Below the pieces are notes generated by a model, which saw only the letters and a program-made list of their open reading frames with translations, ran no database searches and was not told the origin of the DNA. This document shows, one piece after another, positions 47,076 to 58,810 of a stretch of DNA of 64,000 nucleotides (its first letter is position 1; each line of letters opens with the position of its first letter). Source of the DNA: Coniella vitis (lineage: Eukaryota; Ascomycota; Sordariomycetes; Diaporthales; Schizoparmaceae). The DNA is taken from NCBI GenBank assembly GCA_011317545.1, contig WUJK01000002.1:2356001-2420000 (forward strand), given 5' to 3'. A program made the translations under genes and the position numbers.

Positions 47076-49406
47076 CTATAAATGCGGCACCTTCAAACTC
47101 TGCATAATCAGATTGACAATACTCAAAAATCCTTCTCCCAAGATGAAGCCCGAAGCAAGCACAATCAACGGTGTATTATTCACACCACCACCACCACCAC
47201 CACCACCACCAACCCCTCCTGCTCCTCCTTTCTGCCTACCGCCTCGCCACTGCCACCACCAGGCGACAAGGCCACCCACTGTTCTCGCCAGCGTAAAACT
47301 AGGCACATTATACATACCCACCGCCACAGCAATGCCACCGGGGACATAGACCTGCCATTTCTTATTCGTGCCGTAGATACGCACCGCAGTGGTTAGTGTG
47401 AACAAGCCCGCAAAGGCAATGGCCCACTCACGCGCCATGTACGGTAAGCCCTGGCCCGTCACAAGCCGTGCCGTGAAGATCCACACATAGGCGGTGGGCA
47501 CCTGGAACAAGGAGCCCGGGATGGTGTAGACAGCCGTGTAAAGACGGTATATAAATGCCGAAACGATAGCGCCGCAGGTAGCGCCAATGACCTGGCCCCA
47601 GAACTGTGCCTTGGGCGCGGCGCCAAGCAAATGCCCCGTCTTGAGGTCCTGCATCAGGTCGCCGGCCTGCAGGGCGCCAGCCTCGGAGACGGCGCCAGCG
47701 ACGAGGTTGATGAGGACGGAGGTCGGGTGGGATTGGGGGATGATGAGGGCGAAGAAGAGCTGGGCGAGTTTCGAGATGCCCGAGACGGGGTTGAGGTCTG
47801 TTTCGCCGAGGGCGCGCACGCCCATGATACTCAGCAAAAGGGCCATGAGGACGGCGGAGATGGTGGCGTAGAGGGGGACGAGGTCGCCAAAGACGATATG
47901 GATACAGAGGATACAAAAGGCGATGGAGAGGACGAGGCCGATGGCGACGGTGCGGTTGGAGATGAGGTGGTGCGCCGGGGCGTCGTCGTGGTCTGCTGTG
48001 GCGAGAATGTGGGCGATCTCGGATTGGGCGTGAGCGTCGGATGGGTCTGCCGGTGTTGTTGTCGTGGTTGAGTTCTGGTTTCGGCCCTCGTCATCCTCAT
48101 CATCGTCATGGTCGCGGTTTCGGATAGTGTTGTAGCCTTGCGATCTTCCGGACAAGAGGGCCCCTATTTTGTTGTCGCCGAAGCACCATTCGGTTTGAGC
48201 GTATCGGATAACACGCTGGGCCAAGGGACGGAAGGCAAGATAGCCTAGGCTGACAACGGCGTCAGCGAGCATGATTGCTAGAGATGTCCAAACGATCCAG
48301 CCTTTGCTGCCGTTTTCCCAGTCGTCAATCCTGCCGGGTGCCCAGCCTTTGTATTTGGCCAAGGGGGAGAGGATACCCCAGCCAATAATAGACCCCAGCA
48401 ACTTTGACGTTGTTAGCAGTGTTTAGCCCAGGGAAGTAATCTTCAGGCCTCTACTTGCCATGTGTATGGTGGTTGCTGGACCCATGATGATGCCCTGGCC
48501 AACATATGCCAGACTGGGATTCAAGGTCCACAGCCAGGCCGAGGCAGCCGTCGTGCCGAAGACGGGCAGCTCTCGCAAAATAGGGAAAAAGTAGGTGGCA
48601 AAGGTGTAGATGCCCGAAACAAGGAAGCAGAGCAACAGAAGCCGGACATTGTCCTTCCACTGCTGCTTGCGAGCTTCAGCCTCCTCTTGGCCATCCTCGG
48701 GTGGGTGAGGCTGAGAATCCAACGCACTGATCTCATCTTCCAAAACGCCCTGAGAGTCGTCGTGCTGGCGCTTGTTGGTTGCAGGTGCAGAGTCGTCCCT
48801 GACCAGGCCAGTCTTTCCATGCAACACGCTAATCAAGACGGCCGTGCTGAAGCCGCTTGGGAACTTGAGCTTTTCGCGAATAATGACCTGGCGTCTGAGC
48901 GGCACAGCAAAGACGACGCCAAAGTAACACAAGCCCAGCGACCACACAATCAGCTGCCAGGTGCTGAGGGTGATGGGCCCCTGCTCGTCGGACTTGAGCA
49001 GATAGTTCATGGCGGGCAGGACACCGACAAAGCCACAACCAAGAGGCATAATGGCCATGGAGCCGGCCACCGTCTGAACCAGGACGTTCTCGACGGGCGA
49101 GAAAGGGAGTTCAAGATGGCGGGAGAGGGTCTTGAATATGCCAAAGCCCATCAACGAGGCAGGCATGGTCATCATGCTGACCCAGCCCGTCTGGAGGCCA
49201 AAGTACATGTTGGAGAAGCAAATGACCAGGCCGACGAGCAGGCCGGCCGCAACACCACGGACGGTGAAGCTGCGGCCTTCCACCTCGAGCCCCGGTTTGG
49301 CAGATGGCAGGGCATGCCGGTCGTCGAGGTCGCCCGGCCGGCTGGGATATCCTGCATGTGCGTGATCACTGGCAGCGTCGCCGTCGTAGCCCCGATCCGG
49401 AGCCAT
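47076..49406 (-). CDS. Oligopeptide transporter (OPT) family protein
   Basis: A 757-aa polytopic membrane protein of the OPT superfamily, which moves small peptides or metal chelates into the cell with protons. Family features are NMYFGLQTGWVSMM (first conserved span), a long hydrophilic loop with His/Asp/Glu, GQGIIMGPATT, GSIIGWGILSPLA and GAGA-type later spans. Two exons are 49406-48459 and 48401-47076. The 57-nt intron (48402-48458) starts with GC (GCAAGT) rather than GT and ends AAAG after a CTAAC branch; the join gives MLLGSIIGW. The start was taken at MAPDRGYDGD; the frame is open further upstream without family similarity. A CAC repeat adds a glycine run before the last span. Substrate cannot be told; it is nearer to the YSL-like branch than to yeast Opt1 by feel only. 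Confidence 0.9.
47184..47210. repeat. ACC microsatellite coding a polyglycine run in the OPT gene
   Basis: Nine tandem ACC units on the plus strand encode a Gly run on the minus strand within a Gly-rich loop just before the last membrane segment of the transporter. It is a coding slippage repeat. Confidence 0.9.
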
Positions 49407-50526
49407 GATGTGCTGTGGGTGGGAGACGAGGGCGATGGAAGAGGTGGCCTCCAGCTGGGTGGGATCGGTGTTCTTTGTATTCCTACTTCTGCATTGATGC
49501 CGTCGTTTACTGGCGCGTGATGCTTGATATCGCTGGGGATTCATATGCTTGCTAATCAAAGGCAATGATGCCATCGCCAGTTGCCGGTTGCGCCGGCTAC
49601 AGCACATAGCAGAGATACGCTACGATAGGAATGTGCTTACATCAGCATCCGCCTGGTACATAAGCTAGGCAGTACCCAGATACTACTATGATGTACTTAG
49701 AAGTACTTGTGCTTATCTGATCAGGCACCCAGCCAACCGCCAAACTCAACAGTCTTTTTTCTCTTTTGTGTGGCCATGGGCGACGTGGAGGCAGGTTGCA
49801 TCTTCAACAGCCTTCACCATCACGACCGCTTACTGTGATATTCTGACTGCACCCTTGCCCCGCCAGCCGCCCCCCTCTCGTCCGAACACCGCTGGTCTCG
49901 ATGGCGTGGCAGCTGGGCCTCGACTGCTGGCGCTGCTGATCAACAGTGCACGCGTGCAGAATCCGACGCCAACCCACAGCCGTTGTCAAAGGCCGAGAGG
50001 CATACTATGTCTCCATGTGTCAACCGAGCGCCGACCAGCCGAGCATCGGTTCCACGAGCCCTGACGGCGTCTCGGCCAGTCCCGCTGCTTTCCTACAAGT
50101 TCCTGTTACCCAACCGGCTCCACCGCAGAGGGCAAAGTCGGCGTTGCATTCCGCTGCAGAGCGCTGCAAGGCAGCAAGGGTGGCTTGTCCAAGCCTGTCT
50201 GCCCGTCTCTTGCTGTGGTGCCAGGCTGTCCTGGCTGTCCTGGCTGCCATAGCAGGAAAGCTCGGCCAGTGCGATGACTAGCAAAAGCCGGCACCTTGTT
50301 CCCGTTCCCGCTCTGCAAAATTTCATTCCTCGGCCGCTACTGCTGCAGGTCCCAGTGCCGGGATGATGCGCGTGTCAGTCGCTTGGGAGAACAATTGGAC
50401 CAAGGACCAACCAAGGGCTGCTTGGCTGGGCCCCGAACCAGCAAGTCCATGCGCCATTCGTTGCATCTCGAATAGCAACCAGCAACAACATCAACACCAT
50501 CAACACCATCCACGCCGTCTCCCGCC

Positions 50527-50563
50527 GCACCAGCACCAGCACCAGCACCAGCACCAGCACCAG
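50527..50563. repeat. CAGCAC hexanucleotide microsatellite
   Basis: Six tandem CAGCAC-type units in intergenic sequence. They give open frames on several strands, which explains spurious ORFs nearby. Confidence 0.85.
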
Positions 50564-51086
50564 GCAACCAGGATTATGTATGCATGCCACAGCGCAGTAA
50601 AGGCCATGGTCGACGCGCCGTGACTTCACCATCGGCTCACTTTCCCCCCGTGGATCGCCGTGTGCGTCATGCACCTTTCCGCAACCACTGGACCAACATC
50701 ACGAGACCGCTGCAGCAAACCCGCCCAGGCCATGCCAGAGTGAGCCGGCGGCCATGGGAAACGCGCAGCAGCGGACAAGATACGCTTAGGCCAGCTGTGA
50801 CCAATCTATGTCGAGATTCATTTGCAAACCGCAAAGATACAGTACCAGGTTTTGCTCAGTCCACCGTCTAAAAATGTGTCGTCCCGGCTCCGCCCTACCA
50901 CCAAAGCGGGCGAGTCCCCATCCCAGCTTTCAAATTTTGTCTCCACTAGCAGGCCCTGCTACCAAGCGCCGCCACCCCAACTCGATGCGTCCTGGGAGGC
51001 GACCGGGCCACGGCGAGGGGACCTGGGGCAAGGAAAATTGAATAAAAAACCTTTACAAGCCGTCTTCGTCCACCTGCTCTGTTCCT

Positions 51087-51093
51087 TGACTCA
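51087..51093 (+). promoter_or_regulatory. Gcn4/CPC1-type site upstream of the permease
   Basis: A perfect TGACTCA lies 127 bp upstream of the permease ATG, in or near its pyrimidine-rich leader. A role in induction under amino-acid shortage is inferred. Confidence 0.5.
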
Positions 51094-51219
51094 CCTCTCC
51101 ATCCTCACCCATCGCTGCTGCTGCCGCTGCTGCTGCTGCTGCCATTACGCCTGGCCTCGGCGGTCCTGTTGTTGTACCGCAACCCTCCTCGCGTCTTTTT
51201 ACGGTCTCGATCGACGACA

Positions 51220-52907
51220 ATGGGCAAGAGTGACGAAATCGTGGCCGCTGCAGGAAGCAGTGATGCCAGCTCCGACCCTGAGAAGCAGTCCGTCCGGGAT
51301 GCCTCGACCCACGAGCTCGAGCGTGGCTTCTCGGCCAGCCACTTGCAGTTCCTTGCCATTGGCGGTGCTGTTGGCACAGGCTTGTTCATTGGTTCGGGCA
51401 GTGCTCTGGCAACAGCTGGTCCTGTCAGCTGCTTGATCTCCTACCTGTTTGTCGGCACCATCCTGTATGCCGTCATGACCAGTCTGGGAGAGATGGCCAC
51501 TTATCTTCCCGTCGCTGGATCTTTCACTGCCTACAACACGCGTTTCATTAGCCCAGCGCTAGGCTTTGCCATCGGCTGGCTGTATTGGTTCAGCTGTATG
51601 TTTGTCGGCTTGCTTCCGAGTCCTTTTGCTCTACCCTACGTAGCCATTGCTGCAAGGTAATCAATCATGTGGCTAACCAATGGGTTTTAGGGGCTATCAC
51701 TTTTGCGCTTGAGTTGACTGCCGCCGGACTCATCATCCAATACTGGAACGACAGCATCAGCATTGGCGTGTGGATCGCCATCTTTTGGTTCCTCTTCACG
51801 GCCGCCAACTTTGCGCCGGTCAAGTGGTTTGGCGAAATGGAAATGTGGTTCGTCAGCATCAAGGTCGTTACCATTCTCGGCTTCATCATTTTCGCCATCT
51901 GCATCGACGCCGGAGCCAGCCACCAGGGCTACCTCGGCTTCAAGTACTGGAACCACCCCGGACCGTTTGCTTCGTACAGCTCTAGCATGGAGCCCGCGAC
52001 CGGCAAGTTCGTCGCCTTCTGGGACGTGCTCATCACGGCGGCCTTTTCCTACCAGGGTGCCGAGCTGGTTGGTGTGGGTGCTGGCGAAGCCCGCAACCCG
52101 CACAAGACCGTGCCAGTCGCCATTCGCAACACCTTCTGGGGCATTCTGTTCCTCTTCGTGGCCACCATCTTCTTCCTCGGCCTGCTGGTTCCCTACACCA
52201 ACCCGGACCTGTCCAACTCAGGCTACAGCGCCGCCAGCTCCCCGCTTGTCATTGCAGTCAACCTTGCTCATGTCAAGGCGCTTCCCGACATTCTTAACGC
52301 CGTGCTACTGACAGCCGTGCTTTCGGCCGCCAACTCTAACGCCTACTCTGGCAGTCGCATTCTCGTCGCGCTCGCCAATGTAGGCCAGGCCCCGCGCTTC
52401 CTGACAAAGACCAACAAGCACAACATTCCTTATTACGCCATCGCTTGCACCTCGGCTTTCGGTCTGCTCGGATTTCTCAACCTTAGCGACAGCGGTACCG
52501 AGGCTTTCAACTGGTTCCTCGACATCACAGCCGTCGCCGGCCTGATCTGCTGGGGCAGCATCAACCTGTGCCACATTCGCTTCCAGCATGCGCTCAAATT
52601 CCACGGCATCGACCGCAAGACGCTGCCCTACCGCGCCCCGCTGCAGCCCTACCTCTCATACTACGGCCTGGGCTTCATTATTCTCATTGTTCTTACCCAG
52701 GGTTTCACAGCGTTCATCCCTTGGAGCACAGTCGATTTCTTCACAGCATACATTAGCTTGATCCTGTTTGTGGTGCTGCTCGCTGGTTACTGGATTGTTT
52801 TCCGCCCTCCGTTTGTCAAGCTTGCGGACGTGGACTTGCACAAGGGACAGATGCAAAGCACATCCGACGAAACTCACGAGAAGAGTCCCGAGTTGGCGTC
52901 TTCCTAA
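51220..52907 (+). CDS. Amino acid permease, YAT family (basic amino acid type)
   Basis: A 530-aa plasma-membrane H+/amino-acid symporter with about twelve hydrophobic segments. YAT family features are FLAIGGAVGTGLFIGSG in the first span, GEMATYLPVAGSF, and GAGEARNPHKTVPVAIR in the loop after span six; the form AGEARNP-KTVP with LLVPYTNPDL resembles the CAN1/LYP1 (basic amino acid) group more than GAP1. Specificity is thus inferred, not shown. Two exons are 51220-51595 and 51691-52907; the 95-nt intron has donor GTATGT and joins FSWAITFALEL. The N-tail is hydrophilic and the C-tail short. A CPC1 site lies 127 bp upstream. Confidence 0.95.
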
Positions 52908-54183
52908 GGAACATAAAAATATAAAATAGTTAAAAAAGAAATGCAAGTAAGCGTCTTGGAAACCCATTGCCTCCTGATGGACAAGTGGGGGGGAAAAAGG
53001 AAAATAAAATGGATTTGGGTATCGATGGATTGTTTGATTTCATTACCATAGGTGCATGCATATGACTAGCGGCTTGTATAATGTTATGATTTTTCTTTTA
53101 TTTTGTAGTATATTCTTGTACAATAAATGAACTATTTGGTCACGTTGTCATTGGATCTGCAAACGCATGCCGTACAGACTTTACTCTCCATAACAAGCAA
53201 AGCTTGGTGTTCCATATACGCAGTTTATACGGGAACAAAGCCTGTTACGTTCATCACCAAACACACATACTATGTAATGCCCAATCGTTGAGAGTGGGCT
53301 TGAAAGACTCATTGTCTACTCCGTCAATCAACGTGGGTGTATGGGTTATAAGCTTAACGGGTCATGTTCAAACACATTCTAATGAAGGCTACATCATGTG
53401 ACCTTTGGCCAACCAGATTACCCATGATACGCGACTGTTTACAGAAATGATTACTATAATTTTACCCTGGGCAAAAAAGCATGTAAGCTGAGTGGTCCGG
53501 TCTTTTGCGTAGCCTTTATCGTACAACAAACCAAACTCCAGCCGGACAAAGTACTCCGTACACACATATATATATATATAAAATATATCGGATTTGTGAG
53601 AAAGTTGATGCCTGGATGGGGATGATTGGCCCTGGATGATTTTGTAGATTGCTCATGTGCAAAACACTTACTTAGGTTAAGTGCAGTGGCTGGGGAAAAA
53701 GTTGCATGGACCAAAAAGCGAGTATGGCAACTTTTTGAGATTGGAAGCGAAACATCAATCATCACGGTTGGCCAGTTTGGACTCTCTCGTCGCGTTGAGC
53801 GGACCTTTGCTATACACAGTCTGCTCATTGTGTGTCGTTGTACCATGCTGGAATCGAATGTTGTAACGTAATTCTCAGATTGCGCCGATCAACACAAGTT
53901 TTATCTAAAAGTGTACAGCACATGGACGTCTTTCAATTGAAAGATTAAAAACAACAATATCGAAGCACAACAGGGTGAAAGGAAAGAAAAGAAAAAGATC
54001 CTGCACCTACAAAGTACAGAAAAGGGGTATCCATATATTTCAGAAACACATAACCCCCCGCAGAGCAACCGCACAACAGCCGGGGTATAAAAGGAAAAGA
54101 AAAGAAAAATGTGAATGGCAGAAAAAGCGAAACCGAAAGCACAGGAGTCCTGCACTCATTTCAGTACTGTATGCGCCAAAAAA
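52908..54183. other. Convergent AT-rich spacer
   Basis: A 1.28-kb AT-rich stretch between the converging permease and ankyrin-repeat genes. It includes a TA repeat (about 53567-53580) and TACTATGTA (53268-53276). No gene or RNA motif is seen. Confidence 0.55.
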
Positions 54184-56482
54184 TCATGTCGTTTGTGACA
54201 CCAGAAGTGATTCCCATTCGTGACACAATGACGGCTCATCCTCGGCCCCAGTTTCTGTGAACTTCTTGGCTAGGATTCCACGGACGACTTCCAATCGCCC
54301 ATACTCCTGCAAGGAAGCCTGCTCAATGCACCTGTCGAGCACGCCCATGATGCCTCGCCCCTTGATATCCCGCGCGTGGATATTCGCGCCCCTCTCCAGC
54401 AGTTTGCTGACGACATTCTTGTTCCCGTGGCGCGCAGCAACAAGTAGTGCCGTCTCACCACGTCGACTACGGGCTTCAACATTCGCCCCATTGTCGAGGA
54501 GCAGGTCGATGATTTTGCCAATATGTTGGCCTTGTTTGTCTTGGTCGTCGGTGAGGTTCTTGGCAAAGGCCATGAGGACTGTGTTGCCCTTATTGTCATA
54601 ATGATTCACATCTGGTGGAACCTGCCCCTGACCTCTTTGCAGCAGACCCTTGAGATACTGCGCTCTGAGCTCGACGGGTTTAGGCTTGTCTGGATCGTCC
54701 TTGCCGCGCTTGCGCTTGTTGCCAGCGTTGTTTCCGGACTGGTCCGGTACGGGACTCGTGGGGTTGCTGGACAGTGGGTTGTCGAGCCGTATTTCTGCCA
54801 GACTATGCAAGCCATTACGGCCAGTTTCGTCCTCGACTGTAGGATCCTCGTACGATGCAATAACAATCCTGATCATGGCCGCATCCTTGTCCACAAAATC
54901 TTGGAACCCACCTTCTTCGACAAGAGGTGAGAGTGGCGTTGTGCCTGTCGGTCGGGGCAAGTTGTACGATACATGGTCCGACGGACGTGTAGGTGGCACG
55001 GTTCCAAAGGCGTCTCTTGGGATGGATTCATTCGTGTAAAAGCAGGCAATGCTATTGAACTGAGAAACGTCCGTGAAACGGCCAAGCTGATGGAAAAAGG
55101 TTCGCCCATAGACATCCCGGATGAAGACGGCATTACGCAACTCGGGAGTCCAGAGCAGGTACAAGAGACTGAGCAAATGTTCCATCTTGTCGCTTGTCTT
55201 GACAAACCACTTGGCACTGAGGACGTGGAGGAACGTTTGGCCAGCTCGGTTGACTGCCAGGGGATTGGCTTGGCGCGACTCGAGGAGGCGCAGCGTATTG
55301 TCGATTCCCTTCTGGCTCTCCAGGGCAGCAAAAACATGTAGCGGTGTATTCCCGAAGCGGTCTGGCAGGGATCCCAGGCCGTTGTCAAAGCAGTAGGTTG
55401 CATGGTCGCAGCAATCTTCGTCGGACGTCACATAAAAAGCATCACGGAATTCATCCGAGGTCTCATCGGCAATGGTGCACCAGCAAGTGCAGGCACTCTC
55501 CTGGAGTTGCTTGGCGAAATGCCTTTGTACATTACACGAATGGACATATCTTCGGGCGACGAGGAAGTCTCCTGGTACGGCCAATCCGGGGTGTGGAACC
55601 GGACCTGAGCGGCCGCGGAAGCTTGTAGCAATGTCAGATGGAGTCCGGTGCGGCGAAGGCAAAGGCTGAGCCTCGGAGCCGCCAATGGTGAGTCTCTTCA
55701 TCAGGACCGTCACTTGCTTGGCAAAAATTGTCGTGACGGCAAGACGGTCTCGAATGCTCCTAACACTATCCGTGCTCATTTCAGTCGACGAGGAAAATAC
55801 AGTATCATTGCGAGCGGGCGGGCTGAAGGAGGGCTGAAAGGGGTTCCCAGTGGACTCTGGGCTGAAGATGACATTCGGCGACGGGGATACCAGAGTGACT
55901 GGCGAGGTGAGCTCGGAGCCCATGCTGTAAATGCTGTCTTGCTGAGGACTTCGCAAAGACTCGATGTCGCCGAAGCGCGTGATGTCTGACAATGCGGGAG
56001 TGTTCAGGTCGACTTTGAGGTCATCCGAAAGGCCTGCGCCGCCGACCTCCTTGCCCAAGGGCGAGGCGCAATAGCGTCCTTTCTGGCTTCGCTTGTGCAC
56101 AAGTTTGAAGCGGCTGTTCATCTCGGCACGGTTGGCAGGCCGAAGTGGCCGAGGGTCTTGGCCAAACATTTTGTGCATCGTCTTTTGAGCCGAATTCTTC
56201 CTACGAGGCTGCTGTCAGCACGCGGGCAAGGACGCAAACAGTAAAGCTCTCATGTCCAGGGAAAATGGGCAAAATCAATTACTTGACGCTGTCATCTGGG
56301 AAGACGGCTTTGATGATCTTTTCTAACGGCAGTGTCGTGTAGACATAGAGCCTTGCCAGCTTTCTCGACTTGGAATCGGTCCATTGTGGTGGACGGCCGA
56401 TTCTGGCACCGCCGTTGCCGGCATGGGGGGGAGAGGCAGGGTCGACCGAGATGGACAGACGGCTGGGATTCGCAGAGGTCAT
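54184..56482 (-). CDS. Ankyrin-repeat protein with Clr5-like N-terminus
   Basis: A 738-aa protein of unknown role. The N-terminus (residues about 30-85: PPQWTDSKSRKLARLYVYT, then EKIIKAVFP and KKNSAQKTMHKM) looks like the helix-turn-helix segment called Clr5-like in many fungal proteins and may bind DNA or RNA. A Ser/Pro-rich middle follows (about 110-240). The second half holds ankyrin repeats: RFGNTPLHVFAAL, NRAGQTFLHVLSA, VYGRTFFHQLG, ETGRNGLHSLAE and the clearest, NGANVEARSRRGETALLVAA with ERGANIHARD. A basic KRKRGKDD between repeats could be a nuclear signal. Two exons are 56482-56283 and 56200-54184; the 82-nt intron (GTAATT, branch GCTGAC, TAG) is phase 2. Confidence 0.9.
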
Positions 56483-58372
56483 GGCGAGGCTTTGCGGTGG
56501 CGTGGAAGGCTGCGAGTGGGCGAGGTTGGGTCAGTCGCTCGCGGTCGACGGGCGTGCAAAAGCTTATCAATGTCTTGGGGTCTTGGAAGTCTTGGAGGCT
56601 CCCTCAAGGCTCGAGGGGGTGAAAAGGGCCCGGTTGGGTCGACACGGGATACAAGAGCCGTCGGCACAAGAATGAAAGAAGGAGGAATGAAATGGAAAGA
56701 CGGTCTGCTGTTGCTGAGCCCCCGGTGGCGCAGAGTGTTTATTCAGTTGACTGCCGTGCCAGCCTGCAGCCGCCGCCCGTCGACCAGGGCCGCGATTGGC
56801 AGCGTGGTGTGCATCCTGTGCGTCCGTCCTCCCAACTCCGTGTTGTTGGACCTCATTCTGGGCTGTGGTGGTGGGCGGGCGCGTCGGGGGCTGACACATG
56901 ATTTGAGCACGCCCAGCCTTTAGCGGGTCCGTCAGGATCACTAGCGGGCAACTGTGGAGAAAATGGGGGGCCTCCACTCAGAGGCAGGCTGGGCAGCCTG
57001 TTCTGCCAGCACTTGAGGGGTTGGTTCCACCACTGGAAGAGGCTGACGGGGCGCTAGGGCCGCCGATACTGGCCGCTACAGTGCCAAAGTGCCCCAGGTC
57101 CTGGTTCGTAGAATACTATGTATAGTCGTTAGGTCTCTCTTCAGCCGCATTCATTTTGCAGGAGACCAAGAGCGCGCGCCTTCTCTCTCTCTCGCTCTCT
57201 CTCTCTCTCGCGCTCTCTCTCTCTTTCCTTGGCCGGCAGCGGGCTAGTAGGATTGCCACGGCCGGTACAACGACGTGCTCCTGGCACATAGCTCCGGCCA
57301 GATATCCTTTCCCAGCTCGTTTCACCCTGGGTGCGCACTTTGCTTGCTGGTGATGTAGCAAATACGAGTAGAATGACCAGAAGACATTGCTCGCCGCTTT
57401 TCATCTCGACTAGCACATGTGCTATGACGCCTGTCAAGATGCCTCTGAGTCTGCCCTTGATGCCAGCAAATGAGGCAGTGTAGTGTACTTGTTACACTGC
57501 TCACGTCTGCCAGGCTGTGGCAGGCGGTACGAGTGGAAATACTCCAGAGAGGGGGAATGAGACACCACGCGAGTCGGGCCACTTGCATGGACGGGCCTCG
57601 CCCATCAGCAGAAGGGACCCATTTGGGCTTGGGTGCTGGGTGTGTTGCTGCGAACACTTGATGCTTCTGGTCTGGACCTGGGCTACAGCGGGAGCTCCTC
57701 GACATCCATTGGGCCGATAGTTCGTATGACATGCAGACTCTTGAACGTTTCCTTCCACGATGATGTCCTCGCAGCCGTAGTTTGTTCGCTTCCTCTGACA
57801 GCGACCATGCAGCGTTCGATGATACGAACAAAGGGGGCGCAGCTTCTGGACCGGTGCGCAGTGGGCGCAAGCGCAGCGTGTGGGTTTCGTGACCGACTGG
57901 CAGACAGGGGTGCATAGAAACCATTAATTTCCCTTTTGGGACAGTTAAGGCTGGGAGCGAACGAGCCTGATGGAGATTCTGGATTACTGTTGTACATACT
58001 GGGAGAGGCAGAACCAAACTGATGCTTCATGTAATCATTCACTTATTGCTTTTAACGAAAAGGGTACCTGCCATTGCAGTCGCGAACGGGTTGGCATCCA
58101 AACGGCAGTTGCGTCATTGCCGTCTTCCCCCAACAACGGTTGATGGACGCTGAGCGAGGGAAGGCGCCGTTCGTACAAATGACATCACCGCTAGGGCACA
58201 TCGAGGCAGCTGGGTGATTGTCTTGGTGCATTCTGCTTTGAGCATCGCTTGTCCAACAATCAACCATCAATTCTCAACATCAGATTGATTCTAACCACCA
58301 ACGCTCCGCATCACCACACTGAAAGTCAATCACAGCTCTTCTACCAAAGTTACCTTACCCACGCCTCGAGTC
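56483..58372. other. Large intergenic region, divergent promoters
   Basis: 1.9 kb between the ankyrin gene and the small plus-strand gene. It contains a long CT repeat (57181-57228) and TACTATGTA (57114-57122). Minus-strand frames such as 57322-58017 are long only because stops are rare in this composition and show no family features. Confidence 0.5.
57181..57228. repeat. CT dinucleotide microsatellite
   Basis: About 48 nt of nearly perfect CT with a few CG interruptions. Polypyrimidine tracts like this often flank promoters in fungi and can form triplex DNA; here no gene starts nearby on the plus strand. Confidence 0.9.
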
Positions 58373-58810
58373 ATGCATCGCCAGGCCCTCTCCAGCCTGC
58401 TCCGCGCCGGTCGCAGTGTCCCACACAGGGGAGGCGCAGCAGCAGGTTTAACCATGAGGAGCACCACTTTGCCCGCTCGCGCCTTTTATGCCACGTCTGC
58501 ACCCAAAAAGGCCGAGGAGGCTTCAGCGCAATCGGGGGGCTCACGGTCCAAGGATGCGGTCGAGAGGGCCTCTGAGAACAGCAAGGGCTCCCAAGAGCCA
58601 AGCAATCCAACCCCCAAACCCAAAGTCTTCAACCACACCGTGCCGGGCACGGGCGAAAAGAATCTATCTAAAGAACAACAGGAGGAGGTCGACAGCCATA
58701 ATGCTGACTTCGAAAAGAAGCATGACCGCGCAGCTGGCCGCGCGGATAACAAGGTGGACAAGAGCTTTTGGTCTGGGGAAGGGGGTCGCGACCAAGGCCA
58801 GGGACAGTGA
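58373..58810 (+). CDS. Small mitochondrial-type hypothetical protein
   Basis: A 145-aa single-exon gene of unknown role. The first 50 residues have arginines, serines and no acidic residue up to position 46 (MHRQALSSLLRAGRS), with an ARAFYATSAPKK step that resembles a matrix-protease cleavage region. The rest is highly charged and probably disordered, with a distinctive FNHTVPGTGEKNLSKEQQEE followed by ADNKVDKSFW. I recall this block from conserved fungal hypothetical proteins but no function. The ATG is preceded by a C/A-rich leader. It is head-to-tail with SDA1. Confidence 0.75.
   Translation: MHRQALSSLLRAGRSVPHRGGAAAGLTMRSTTLPARAFYATSAPKKAEEASAQSGGSRSKDAVERASENSKGSQEPSNPTPKPKVFNHTVPGTGEKNLSKEQQEEVDSHNADFEKKHDRAAGRADNKVDKSFWSGEGGRDQGQGQ

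Larger units (their letters stand above)
49407..51219. other. Divergent promoter, OPT gene and amino acid permease
   Basis: A 1.8-kb spacer without a supported gene. It holds a CAGCAC repeat (50527-50563) and, close to the permease start, a CT/CTG-rich leader (about 51060-51165) with a CPC1 site. Several medium ORFs on both strands lack motifs. Confidence 0.55.

Noticed and set aside
48462..49520. 352-codon plus-strand ORF opposite the OPT gene
   Set aside because: It lies wholly antisense to a clear OPT coding region, lacks motifs and reflects the low stop density of the GC-rich complementary strand.
57322..58017. 231-codon minus-strand ORF
   Set aside because: No recognisable domain, no splice partner, and Arg/Ser/Cys-rich composition typical of a random frame.
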